Positions 1 through 9,816 of a stretch of DNA of 64,000 nt are shown here, piece by piece. The stretch lies in contig JAEZJM010000001.1 of NCBI GenBank assembly GCA_023415775.1, positions 1 to 64,000 on the forward strand, given 5' to 3'. The notes below the pieces were generated by a model. The model ran no database searches. It saw nothing but the letters and a program-made list of their open reading frames with translations, and was not told the origin of the DNA. The DNA comes from Bacillota bacterium (lineage in GTDB: Bacteria > Bacillota > Negativicutes > Sporomusales > UBA7701). Every line of letters begins with the position of its first letter. Position 1 is the first letter of the stretch. The position numbers were made by a program, and so were the translations under genes.

Positions 1-82
1 ATGGCTCTTTGAAACCGAATCATTGTTTTGTGACTACACTTCCGAAGAAGCGCAGCCCGCACATCTGGCTTAATTTTACCTA

Positions 83-105
83 CATTGTTCAGTTTTCAAG
101 GAACA
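83..105 (-). promoter_or_regulatory. boxA-like rRNA antitermination element
   Basis: Read on the minus strand this stretch begins TGTTCCTTGAAAACTGAACA, which closely resembles the boxA of Firmicutes rRNA leaders (TGTTCTTTGAAAACT in B. subtilis), the binding site of the NusB/NusE antitermination complex. It lies about 35 bases downstream of the P2 -10 box, where an rRNA leader would place it. The leader continues to position 1 without a gene. Confidence 0.65.
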
Positions 106-131
106 CTGTCCGTCGTCTTGACCGGAACTCT

Positions 132-267
132 ATGTTAACATAACCCTGGCAGCTCTGTCAACATTCAGTTTCTGGTAATCTTGTCGCTGCTTGCCTTGCC
201 TGGTTTTTTCAGCCAGCCCCGCTTGCGGCGACTTTGTTATATTAACATAACTCGCAAGTCGTGTCAA
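132..267 (-). promoter_or_regulatory. Tandem rRNA-operon-type promoters P1 and P2
   Basis: Two strong sigma-A promoters point off the left edge. P1 has TTGACA at 267-262, a 17-base spacer and TAATAT at 244-239. P2 has TTGACA at 161-156, an 18-base spacer and TAACAT at 137-132. Tandem consensus promoters upstream of a boxA and downstream of gyrA match the Bacillus subtilis gyrA-rrnO arrangement. I infer that a 16S-23S-5S operon starts just outside the window; no rRNA sequence itself is visible. Confidence 0.75.
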
Positions 268-411
268 TATGCTTTTTTTGGAGCCCCCCGTGGGGGAAGC
301 TTTTATATGATAGCATGGCGTCGCGCCTACTGTCAAGGGAGGTTGCTGCCATTTTCACAATTATCGTAATATATTTTGTTCGCTTCAGAGGAAAATATGC
401 AGAACATGCTA

Positions 412-437
412 AAGGCGCCCCAATTAGGGCGCCTTTA
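412..437 (-). terminator. Palindromic hairpin after gyrA
   Basis: An almost perfect inverted repeat (AAAGGCGCCC, loop AATTA-type, GGGCGCCTTT) lies about 20 bases past the gyrA stop codon. It lacks a long U-tract on the minus strand, so its strength as a terminator is uncertain. It separates gyrA from the rRNA promoters. Confidence 0.5.
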
Positions 438-456
438 GGGTTTCGCTGACCCGCGG

Positions 457-2892
<2,436 letters not shown>

Positions 2893-2937
2893 GTTCTCAC
2901 CTCTAAAAGTAGTTGCGTATTTTACCCTGACCTATAT

Positions 2938-2967
2938 ATTTTCCCTCTGGATGGTAAAAAATCCTGC
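2938..2967 (-). promoter_or_regulatory. Candidate SigH-type promoter upstream of gyrA
   Basis: On the minus strand AGGATTT (2965-2959) is followed after 15 bases by GAAAA (2943-2939). SigH promoters have AGGAWWT and GAAT at this spacing; here the -10 half differs by one base. The same layout appears upstream of noc, parA and selA. It is weaker than those because of the -10 mismatch. Confidence 0.4.
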
Positions 2968-3005
2968 CTGGTGTATTTATTCAGAGTATAGCTTTTTCCT
3001 GCGGC

Positions 3006-4148
3006 CTATTTCTCCATTTCCCACCACCATAGCAGCGAAACGCAGAAAACCAGCCACGTGCCGCCGGCAAAGTAGCCGCCCAGAACGTCGCTGGGATAAT
3101 GAACGCCGAGATAGATGCGGCTGAAGCCGATAACACTCACCAGCGCGGCCGCGAGACTGTATACGAGAAGCTGCGCCGATAGCCGCCGGATGTGGCGGCA
3201 GAGGAGGTAGGCGACCATGCCGTAGAAGCATAGGGAGACCATGGCGTGGCCGCTGGGGAAACTGTAGCCGGCGGCGTTGATGACTTTGAAAAGGTCGGGG
3301 CGGGCCCGCTCGAAAAGATGCTTGAGCAGCCAGTTCAGCGTCGAAGCGCCGCCCAGGCAGATGAGGAGCGTGACGGTCTCGCGCCGTTGCCGCAGCCACA
3401 GCAGCCAGCCGGCGGCAAGCGGCGCGAGGACGGCGTAAACGACCCCCGAGCCAAAGGCGGTGATGACGATCATCGCCTGGTCGGCCGCCGGTGTGGCGAA
3501 GGTGCGGACAAGCCAAATAACGGCCCTGTCGACAAGGTCGGTTTCCTGATGGTAGATGGTTTCCTCGGTAAGGTGGACGAACAGCGCAAGCAGCAACCCG
3601 CAGACGGACAGGCCGGCGAGGGCGTAGATCCCCGGCCACCGCTCCCGGTTGTCGCGCAGCACAGCCAGAATTCGGCCGAACAGGGGCTTCCGCCGCAGAT
3701 AACCGGCCAGCCGCCATACAATCCAGGTCGCCGCCAGCATCGCCGCGATCGCCGCGCCACCCAGCAACCATACGAACATCCCGGCCAGCGGAGATCCAGG
3801 CGGCAGGACAAGCCTGACAGGAAATGCCGCAATAGCGCCGGGGTCGGCGCGGAGGTGGCCGCCGAGGACGAGCAGCGGGCCTTCGACCCGTCCGCCGGGA
3901 CGGAGAAGGGCGCTACCGCCAATGACGGCCAGCCACCCGTCAACCCGGCCGGAGACGATAGCATCGCCGTCGACGACGAGCAGTTTGCCGACCGTCTGCG
4001 CCGGATCGACGACGATGGTGCCCTGCGAGAAACCGCCCGGTCTTTCCTGCTCGGGCTTTTTTATTTGCGATAAGGCAAGAAGCACGGCCGTCAGCAGCAG
4101 GAGTGCGATGATGCCGTTCAACCATCGGCGTGTCGCTTTCATCTCCAC
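3006..4148 (-). CDS. Polymer-forming domain / PAP2 phosphatase fusion membrane protein
   Basis: A 380-residue membrane protein. Residues 9-27 form an N-terminal membrane anchor. Residues 43-105 are a hydrophobic, glycine-rich repeat like the beta-helical polymer-forming (bactofilin-like) domains. After further membrane segments (about 122-150, 172-192) comes a PAP2 acid phosphatase domain with the three motifs intact: KHLFERARP (276-283), PSGH (298-301) and SRIYLGVHYPSD (343-353). PAP2 enzymes of this layout dephosphorylate lipid phosphates such as undecaprenyl pyrophosphate or phosphatidylglycerol phosphate; the substrate cannot be told from sequence. The start is GTG at 4148 or ATG at 4142. 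The coupling of a scaffold-like domain to a lipid phosphatase is unusual and suggests localisation of the enzyme. Confidence 0.85.
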   Translation of the reverse strand: MEMKATRRWLNGIIALLLLTAVLLALSQIKKPEQERPGGFSQGTIVVDPAQTVGKLLVVDGDAIVSGRVDGWLAVIGGSALLRPGGRVEGPLLVLGGHLRADPGAIAAFPVRLVLPPGSPLAGMFVWLLGGAAIAAMLAATWIVWRLAGYLRRKPLFGRILAVLRDNRERWPGIYALAGLSVCGLLLALFVHLTEETIYHQETDLVDRAVIWLVRTFATPAADQAMIVITAFGSGVVYAVLAPLAAGWLLWLRQRRETVTLLICLGGASTLNWLLKHLFERARPDLFKVINAAGYSFPSGHAMVSLCFYGMVAYLLCRHIRRLSAQLLVYSLAAALVSVIGFSRIYLGVHYPSDVLGGYFAGGTWLVFCVSLLWWWEMEK

Positions 4149-4154
4149 ACCACG

Positions 4155-4403
4155 TCAGTCGCCGCGCACGTCAGCGAAGATTAGCGCCGGAGTGCCGACG
4201 GAAAATATTTTCGGCTCCAACCGCCGCAGTTCTTCAATAACCCATTCCGGTTCGCGGGCCGCGAGCAGTTGGAGGGCCTCCTCCGCCGAGTCGGCCTGGA
4301 CAACTGCGACCGCATCGGTATAACAGGATTGGTGGACATTAGGCTCGTTCATCATGCTCCAGCTGTGGAGGCGGCGGTTATGCCGCCACAGGAAAATCTT
4401 CAT
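4155..4403 (-). CDS. Small conserved-looking hypothetical protein (82 aa)
   Basis: I do not recognise this family. The chosen ATG at 4403 is preceded by AAAGGGAG at suitable spacing; a longer frame upstream lacks a ribosome-binding site and would run into crcB. The protein begins MKIFLWRHNRR and has no membrane segment or cysteine cluster; the middle (AVVQADSAEEALQLL) looks like a small alpha/beta domain with an acidic helix. It lies between crcB and the PAP2 gene on the same strand, so the four genes could be one transcript. No function is assigned. Confidence 0.65.
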   Translation of the reverse strand: MKIFLWRHNRRLHSWSMMNEPNVHQSCYTDAVAVVQADSAEEALQLLAAREPEWVIEELRRLEPKIFSVGTPALIFADVRGD

Positions 4404-4423
4404 TATGTATTCTCCCTTTCCGT

Positions 4424-4798
4424 CTAAAGCAGGCGGGCCAGACCAATTCCCAGCCATGTGGCGAAAAAGCCGACGATAACGTTGAGCGCCAGATTATAGA
4501 CCGCCAGTGCAGTCTGGGCGTCCTCCAGCAGCTTGAAGGTTTCGTAACTGAACGACGAGAAGGTGGTCAGTCCGCCAATGAGGCCGACCGTCACGAAAAG
4601 TCGCCAATGGGGACTGACTATGAACCGTTCGGTGGCAATGGTCATAAATGCGCCGATGATAAAACAGCCGACGATGTTAGCGATTAGCGTACCGTATGGG
4701 AAGGCGGCGCCGAAGCGGTCCGCGGCCCACAGCGACACGAGGTAGCGGGCAACCGCCCCCAAGCTGCCGCCGATAGCGACGGCGACGATTTTCAGCAT
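4424..4798 (-). CDS. crcB: Fluoride ion channel CrcB/Fluc
   Basis: This 124-residue, four-helix protein is a Fluc channel, which works as a dual-topology dimer to export toxic fluoride. It shows GGSLGAVARY near the N-terminus, YGTLIANIVGCFIIG in helix 2 with the conserved asparagine, and GGLTTFSSFSYE with the phenylalanines that line the pore. Length is standard. The next gene upstream (4826-5173) is a DUF190 protein, a common crcB neighbour. I looked for a fluoride riboswitch upstream of the pair and did not see its conserved sequence. Confidence 0.93.
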   Translation of the reverse strand: MLKIVAVAIGGSLGAVARYLVSLWAADRFGAAFPYGTLIANIVGCFIIGAFMTIATERFIVSPHWRLFVTVGLIGGLTTFSSFSYETFKLLEDAQTALAVYNLALNVIVGFFATWLGIGLARLL

Positions 4799-4825
4799 CG
4801 GATGTCCTCGCTTTTTCCGGCTCTG

Positions 4826-5173
4826 CTACCGTTTGGGCGGTTTGCGTCCGTATTTGATGACCTCGATATCATCGATGGTGACCATCCCTTCCTGTACCAT
4901 TTCGTCCAGGAAGGGCAGCAGCTTGGCGATGTACTCCCCGCTGTCGACGATCTCCACGAGTACCGGCAGGTCGGACGAAAGGTCTACAATCCTGGCCGTA
5001 TGGATGCGGCTGTTGGCGCCGTAGCCTTCTATGCCACGGAAAACCGTGGCCCCGGCCATATCAAGCTCTTTGGCTTTGCGGACGATGGCGTGGTAAAGCG
5101 GCAGGCCCTGCCATCTGTCGGTCTCGCCGACGTAAATGCGCAACCGTTTGGCCATACTAGTGATTTTCGGCAT
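4826..5173 (-). CDS. DUF190 family protein, crcB-associated
   Basis: A 115-residue cytosolic protein of the DUF190 family, a PII-like ferredoxin-fold group often encoded next to crcB. The segment RLRIYVGETDRWQGLPLYHAIV is typical, as is the acidic C-terminal half ending in a basic tail. The start at 5173 has AAGGGGGCG upstream. Neighbouring crcB suggests a role in fluoride or ion-channel regulation, but the molecular role is not established. Confidence 0.88.
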   Translation of the reverse strand: MPKITSMAKRLRIYVGETDRWQGLPLYHAIVRKAKELDMAGATVFRGIEGYGANSRIHTARIVDLSSDLPVLVEIVDSGEYIAKLLPFLDEMVQEGMVTIDDIEVIKYGRKPPKR

Positions 5174-5294
5174 CTTATCGCCCCCTTGCTTGCCTTCCTT
5201 TATTCCTTTTGCCCCGGCAAGTTTCCTCCCGAAACAAAGGATTATCTTTCCATAGGCACGAATGGTTTATACTATCCCCTAGCCCGGAGGTACT

Positions 5295-5462
5295 ATGGAG
5301 AGACTTACCTGCCCGCTCATCGAGTTCGGCTGCCGGCGCGAACGCTGCGCATGGTGGGACGAAAAGGCTCGGGAGTGTGCCATTCTGACCGCCGTGCGAA
5401 CCTTGAAGGACATCAAGGGGTCGCTTGCGCGGATGGAGGGTGCGGCGAAACGCGACAATTAA
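5295..5462 (+). CDS. Small cysteine-rich protein (55 aa), unrecognised
   Basis: A short frame with a convincing CGGAGG ribosome-binding site 5 bases before its ATG. The 55-residue product begins MERLTCPLIEFGCRRERC and has four cysteines (6, 13, 18, 28) plus a WW pair, a spacing that could bind a metal or cluster. The C-terminal half is a basic amphipathic helix. A strong bidirectional terminator follows 16 bases after the stop. It is transcribed opposite to its neighbours. I do not recognise the family. Confidence 0.65.
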   Translation: MERLTCPLIEFGCRRERCAWWDEKARECAILTAVRTLKDIKGSLARMEGAAKRDN

Positions 5463-5478
5463 CACTTCTGAGCGGCGG

Positions 5479-5509
5479 AAAAAACTCTGGGCGTTGCCCA
5501 GAGTTTTTT
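5479..5509. terminator. Bidirectional terminator
   Basis: A 14-bp stem (AAAAAACTCTGGGC / GCCCAGAGTTTTTT) with a three-base loop, giving a U-tract in both directions. It ends the small plus-strand gene at 5462 and the convergent radical SAM gene at 5522. Confidence 0.93.
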
Positions 5510-5521
5510 CGTCTTCCGCGC

Positions 5522-6394
5522 TTACAGGCCGCCGGCCTCGGGAGGGCGGAACGCCGTCTCCGGCATCGCCAGCAGTTCATCGATCACGGCGAGCATCGTC
5601 GGCTTGTCATCCGGCAGTCGGCCGTTGACATAGGCGTAGTTCGAGTTGTGGTCGCTGTAAAATTGGCTGGTGACGGCGAGGTTGTCGATGAGCAGCGCCG
5701 TCTCCCGCAGCGCCTCATGCGGGGAAAGGAGGCCGAACCGGCCCCGCCGGTAATCGTCGTATAGGGGCGTGCCGGGGACGGGGATATAAGTGCGCAGCCT
5801 GATAAAGTCCGGGTTTATCGCGTTCAAGACGGCGGCGCTGGCGACGGCGTGATCGCGGCTCCTCTCGCGCCCGCCGATACCGATAAGCACATACTCGCTC
5901 AGGTCCATTCCGGCCGCCTTGATCTTCAGGCCCGCCTCGATGATTTCGGCCGCCGTCGCTCCCTTCTGGACGCGGGCAAGGACTGCGTCGTCGCCGCTCT
6001 CCATCCCGGAATGGATCCGGCTCAGGCCGGCTTCCCTGAGCAGCCGCAGGTCTTCGGCCGGCTTCAGGTTGATGAAACGGGCCGAACCGTAGCTGGTCAC
6101 CCTTTTAAGCCGCGGGAAGAGTTCGCGGGCGCAGGCGAGGACTTCGAGCAGTTGCTCAGTTTTCATTAGTATAGTGTTGCCGTCCGGGAGGAAGATAGTC
6201 TCGACCTTGTCGCCGTAGTACTCCCTGGCGGTGCGCAGGTCTTCCTTGATCTCCCCTACCGGCCGGATGCGGAAAGCCGTCCCCTTGTACATCGGGCAGA
6301 AAGTGCATTTGTTGTGGGGACAGCCGATCGTGCACTGGATCAAAAGACTTCCCGCCTCGCTCGGCGGCCGGTATACCATTCCTTCGTAACGCAT
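5522..6394 (-). CDS. Radical SAM protein
   Basis: A 290-residue radical SAM enzyme. The cluster motif lies near residue 21-33 (CTIGCPHNKCTFC), in which the HNKCTFCPMYKG version is typical of an uncharacterised Elp3/MiaB-like branch that includes many stand-alone Firmicutes proteins. Further along, LPDGNTIL and the GGEP-like and ESGDD segments fit the SAM-binding half barrel, and an IPVPGTPLYDDY motif near 225 is characteristic of the branch. The start at 6394 has GAGGAGGC upstream. There is no auxiliary cluster or visible partner gene, so the substrate is unknown. Confidence 0.85.
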   Translation of the reverse strand: MRYEGMVYRPPSEAGSLLIQCTIGCPHNKCTFCPMYKGTAFRIRPVGEIKEDLRTAREYYGDKVETIFLPDGNTILMKTEQLLEVLACARELFPRLKRVTSYGSARFINLKPAEDLRLLREAGLSRIHSGMESGDDAVLARVQKGATAAEIIEAGLKIKAAGMDLSEYVLIGIGGRERSRDHAVASAAVLNAINPDFIRLRTYIPVPGTPLYDDYRRGRFGLLSPHEALRETALLIDNLAVTSQFYSDHNSNYAYVNGRLPDDKPTMLAVIDELLAMPETAFRPPEAGGL

Positions 6395-6588
6395 ATCGGT
6401 CGCTGCCTCCTCAAAACCCTAATCTTCCTTCATAGTATGTTCCCGGTTCCCGTTTTTCGCCGGGAAAAACTCGTGTGGTGATTTTCCCCGAATCGGGCCG
6501 AAAACCCTCTTTCGCGCGGCAGAGTGACGGCAGGATATTGTGAGCCCGCCCAGAACTTGGTTATATATGCCTCCAAGGAGGGTTGCCG

Positions 6589-7524
6589 ATGAAGCGGCTG
6601 CGTTTTGTCGCCTCTGTCGCCCTGCTGCTGGCGCTGGCTACAGGCCCTGTTTGCGCCGCGGGGTTGACCGCCCACTCGCTGACCGTTGACGGCCGTGCGC
6701 GTAGCTACAATGTTTATGTTCCATCCGGCTACGGTGGCCAACGGCCGCTGCCGGTCGTCGTCATGCTGCACGGCGCCGGCGCGACCGGGACAGGCGTGAT
6801 CGCGGAGACCGCCTGGAGCGAAAAGGCCGAACAGCAAGGCTTTCTCGCCGTCTTCCCCGACGCCGTGCGCGCCGATCCTTCCACCCCGCCCGGCTTCCTT
6901 ACCAACCCCCAGCTGTGGAACGACGGCTCGGGCCGCGGCCAGAGTTTCCTGGACGGCGTCGACGACGTAAAATTCCTCGACCTGCTGCTGACCGATCTGT
7001 CCAAGAAGTACGCCGTCGATAATAAGGCGGTCTTCCTGACCGGTTTTTCCAACGGAGCATCGCTCGTTTTTCGGGCCGCGGCCCTCCTGCCTGACAAGTT
7101 CGCCGCCATCGCTCCCGTAGCGGGTCCGTACTGGCCGCCGCCGTCCGTCCTGAACCGCCGTCCGCACACGTCGACGCTGTTCATCGTTGGCACGGCCGAC
7201 CCGTTCAATCCCTTGGGCGGCGGCCGAATAAACCATCCCTGGGGCTCCTTCACCCAACCGCCCCTGCTGGACGGGCTGCGAATATGGGCGGGGCTCAACG
7301 GCTGCGATGGCGGCCTGGAGCCGGCTGCCGGCCGTCAGGGCGTGCGTTCGCTGGTCTGCGCCTCCTTCCCGATGCGCGTTTATCTTGTCGAGGGCCTCGG
7401 CCACATGTGGCCGGGCGGCACGCCACAGTTCCCGGCATCCTATATCGGCACAGATCCGGGCACGCTGCCCGCCACCGACATCGTCTGGGAGTTCTTCGCG
7501 GCAATAATGGCCAATAAGCGTTAG
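6589..7524 (+). CDS. Secreted PHB-depolymerase/feruloyl-esterase family hydrolase
   Basis: A 311-residue alpha/beta hydrolase with a cleavable signal peptide (MKRLRFVASVALLLALATG, cut near AAG at about residue 24). The oxyanion region is MLHGAG, the nucleophile serine lies in GFSNGAS, and the final histidine is in GLGHMWPGG; these are features of the LpqC/poly(3-hydroxybutyrate) depolymerase-like esterases. ATG at 6589 follows AAGGAGGG; a TTG two codons earlier is less likely. It probably acts outside the cell on esters; the real substrate is unknown. It starts a three-gene plus-strand block. Confidence 0.85.
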   Translation: MKRLRFVASVALLLALATGPVCAAGLTAHSLTVDGRARSYNVYVPSGYGGQRPLPVVVMLHGAGATGTGVIAETAWSEKAEQQGFLAVFPDAVRADPSTPPGFLTNPQLWNDGSGRGQSFLDGVDDVKFLDLLLTDLSKKYAVDNKAVFLTGFSNGASLVFRAAALLPDKFAAIAPVAGPYWPPPSVLNRRPHTSTLFIVGTADPFNPLGGGRINHPWGSFTQPPLLDGLRIWAGLNGCDGGLEPAAGRQGVRSLVCASFPMRVYLVEGLGHMWPGGTPQFPASYIGTDPGTLPATDIVWEFFAAIMANKR

Positions 7525-7533
7525 GAGGCAGCC

Positions 7534-8142
7534 ATGCTGGTCAAAGGCTTTTTCGCCGCCTACCTCATCCTGTGGTTCTATCTTGCTTTCGAGCCGCTCG
7601 ACCGGTTCGACTGGGTACTCGACAACCTGCTCGTCTTCCTCCTTGGGCCTCCTTTCCTCTACTCGGCCCGCCGCTTCCGTTTCTCCGACCGGTCGTACAT
7701 CTTCATTATCGTCTACCTGATGCTCTGCGCGGTCGGCGCCCACTGGTCCTACAGCTTCGTGCCCGCCGGCGATTGGCTCAAGGAGGGTTTGGGCCTCGGC
7801 CGCAACCACTACGACCGCATCGTCCACTTTTCATTCGGCCTACTGCTCGCCTACCCGCTCAAGGAGTGGCTGGAGCGGGTGGCCAAGGTGTCGCCTCCCT
7901 GGCCGTATTTTTTCTCCCCCCTTCTGCTTGTCGCCGTCAGCGCTATTTTCGAATGCATCGAGGCCATCGTGGTGGAGATGGTCAATCCCGAGCTTGGCGT
8001 GATTTTCCTCGGCGCCCAGGGCGATATCTGGGACGCCCAGAAAGACATAATCGTCGCCCTTTACGGCGGCGCCCTGGCGATGCTTGCGGCCCGGTTGGGG
8101 TCCGCCCCCAGGCGTACACCGCCGCACGATCCGAATTTCTGA
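7534..8142 (+). CDS. DUF2238 family membrane protein
   Basis: A 202-residue integral membrane protein with about five to six hydrophobic helices, matching the DUF2238 (YjdF-like) family. The motifs HYDRIVHFSFGLLLAYP and GDIWDAQKDIIVALYGG are typical of that family. It begins 9 bases after the esterase stop with AGGAGGC upstream, so the two are co-transcribed. Function is unknown. Confidence 0.85.
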   Translation: MLVKGFFAAYLILWFYLAFEPLDRFDWVLDNLLVFLLGPPFLYSARRFRFSDRSYIFIIVYLMLCAVGAHWSYSFVPAGDWLKEGLGLGRNHYDRIVHFSFGLLLAYPLKEWLERVAKVSPPWPYFFSPLLLVAVSAIFECIEAIVVEMVNPELGVIFLGAQGDIWDAQKDIIVALYGGALAMLAARLGSAPRRTPPHDPNF

Positions 8143-8154
8143 GGAGGCATCGTT

Positions 8155-9330
8155 TTGAACTACGACTTTGACGCAATCATCGAACGCCGCGGCACCGGCT
8201 GCGAAAAATGGGACGACCTTGTCGAGATTTTCGGCACAGACGACGTGCTGCCTTTCTGGGTGGCCGACATGGACTTCGCCGCCCCCCCCGGGGTATTGGC
8301 CGCCGTGCGGGCAAAGGCCGCGCACCCTGTTTACGGCTACCACACCAAGGAGGAGACCTTCTTCCAGGCGGCGATGGACTGGGAGCGCCGCCGACATGGC
8401 TGGACGATCGGGCGGGACTGGATCGTGAATACGCCGGGGGTGGTCTCTTCGCTCGGCGCCGCGGTACTGGCCCTCACCGACCCCGGCGATAAAATCGTTA
8501 TCCAGCCGCCGGTATACCCGCCTTTCTTTTCCTGCGTGACCCGCAACGGCCGCCAGGTAGTGGAGAACCCCCTACGGGAACGGGACGGCTGCTGGGAGAT
8601 GGACCTTGCGGACCTTGAAAGCAAACTCGGTCCCGACGTGAAGGTGTTAGTACTCTGCAGTCCCCATAATCCGGTAGGCCGGGTATGGACGCGGGACGAG
8701 CTGCTGGCCCTCGGAGAGGTGTGCCTCCGTCACGACATTACGATCGTCGCCGACGAAATTCACTGCGACCTGGTATTTTCCAGTCACCGCCACACCCCTT
8801 TCGCCTCCCTGGGACCGGAGCTCGCCGCCCGCACCGTGACGTTCTTCTCCCCCAGCAAGACTTTCAACATCGCCGGCACATATACTTCGCTGGCTGTCGT
8901 ATCCGATCCGGAACGGCGCGCAAAATACTGGGCCCTGCTTGCCGGCCTCGGCATCAGCTCCGGCAACCTTTTCGGCCTGGCGGCGGGCGAGGCGGCCTTC
9001 AAGACCGGCGAGGACTGGCTCGACAGCCTGCTACTGTATCTTGAGACCAACGCGGACTTACTCGCGGAGTTCGTGGGCCGCGAGATGCCCGGCGTAAAAG
9101 TAACGAAACCGGAAGGCACCTACTTAGCCTGGCTCGACTTCCGGGGCCGCTTCGCCGACCACGGCGAGCTGAATAAGTTTCTAGTCGCGGAGGCCAAGGT
9201 GGGCCTGAACAACGGATTAACTTTCGGCCGGCAAGGCGAAGGCTTTGCACGATTCAACTTCGCCTGCCCGCGCAAGCTGATGGCGGAAGGTTTGGAGCGC
9301 ATCGCCGCCGCGCTTAAGAAGCGGGGGTAA
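8155..9330 (+). CDS. patB: MalY/PatB-type PLP-dependent C-S lyase (aminotransferase fold)
   Basis: A 391-residue fold-type I PLP enzyme. It opens with the family signature RRGTGCEKWD, has CSPHNPVGRVW and VADEIHCDL for cofactor binding, and the PLP lysine in SPSKTFNIAG. Members cleave cystathionine or cysteine-S-conjugates to a thiol, pyruvate and ammonia. Length fits the family. The start is TTG at 8155 after GAGGAGG; no better ATG is available. It is 12 bases after the DUF2238 gene and last in its operon. Confidence 0.9.
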   Translation: MNYDFDAIIERRGTGCEKWDDLVEIFGTDDVLPFWVADMDFAAPPGVLAAVRAKAAHPVYGYHTKEETFFQAAMDWERRRHGWTIGRDWIVNTPGVVSSLGAAVLALTDPGDKIVIQPPVYPPFFSCVTRNGRQVVENPLRERDGCWEMDLADLESKLGPDVKVLVLCSPHNPVGRVWTRDELLALGEVCLRHDITIVADEIHCDLVFSSHRHTPFASLGPELAARTVTFFSPSKTFNIAGTYTSLAVVSDPERRAKYWALLAGLGISSGNLFGLAAGEAAFKTGEDWLDSLLLYLETNADLLAEFVGREMPGVKVTKPEGTYLAWLDFRGRFADHGELNKFLVAEAKVGLNNGLTFGRQGEGFARFNFACPRKLMAEGLERIAAALKKRG

Positions 9331-9341
9331 AGGAAAATCGC

Positions 9342-9375
9342 AAAGACCGTACAGCTGGAGCTGTACGGTCTTTTT
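9342..9375. terminator. Bidirectional terminator
   Basis: A 15-bp perfect stem (AAAGACCGTACAGCT / AGCTGTACGGTCTTT) with a two-base loop and T-runs on both sides separates the convergent patB and GNAT genes. Confidence 0.93.
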
Positions 9376-9816
9376 CTATCTGTCCAGATATTTTTTAAAT
9401 CCCTTATACTTATCCGGCGTAAACCCTACGCTGGCGTAAAAGCGGTGGGCGTCCTCGCGCCAGTCGATCGAAACGAGGAAAACGTAGTAGCAACCCCGTC
9501 GCCGGGCCTCGGCCTCCAGCTCGTCCCACAGCACCCGGGCCACGCCCAGCCGCCTCGCCGCCTGGGCGACGATGACGTTTTCCACCACCAGGAAAGGCTG
9601 GCAGCAGCCGACGATATCGAGGCAGACGATGCCCATCATGAAGCCAACGAGCACGCCGGCCCGCTTGGCGCCGAGCAGGATATAGTCCCCGCCGTCGGCC
9701 ATGCGGCGGAAGTTGGCCGCCATGCGTGCTTCGTCGGTAGGGTCGTCGGTCAGTTCGGTAAACAGCGCGGTCAGCGCAGGCAGGTCGCTTTCGGCGAGCG
9801 GAGCAACGGAGATCAA
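9376..9816 (-). CDS. GNAT family N-acetyltransferase
   Basis: A 146-residue acyl-CoA acetyltransferase. The acetyl-CoA loop is seen as VAQAARRLGVARVLWDELE (about 85-103), followed by the strand/helix ending in HRFYASVGF, the usual GNAT C-terminal motif. The start is TTG at 9816, preceded by GGGGGAGG, and its TTGA overlaps the TGA stop of the dapF-like gene, so translation is probably coupled. The substrate is unknown, but tight linkage to the DapF-like protein suggests both act on the same amino-acid-like compound. Confidence 0.85.
   Translation of the reverse strand: MISVAPLAESDLPALTALFTELTDDPTDEARMAANFRRMADGGDYILLGAKRAGVLVGFMMGIVCLDIVGCCQPFLVVENVIVAQAARRLGVARVLWDELEAEARRRGCYYVFLVSIDWREDAHRFYASVGFTPDKYKGFKKYLDR

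Noticed and set aside
5174..5294. Fluoride riboswitch upstream of the DUF190-crcB pair
   Set aside because: The conserved crcB-motif sequences were not found in the leader on the minus strand.
6430..7827. 465-residue minus-strand open frame opposite the esterase and DUF2238 genes
   Set aside because: High GC content creates long antisense frames; this one has low-complexity Gly/Arg/Gln/Val composition, no recognisable domain, and lies opposite two well-supported genes with ribosome-binding sites.
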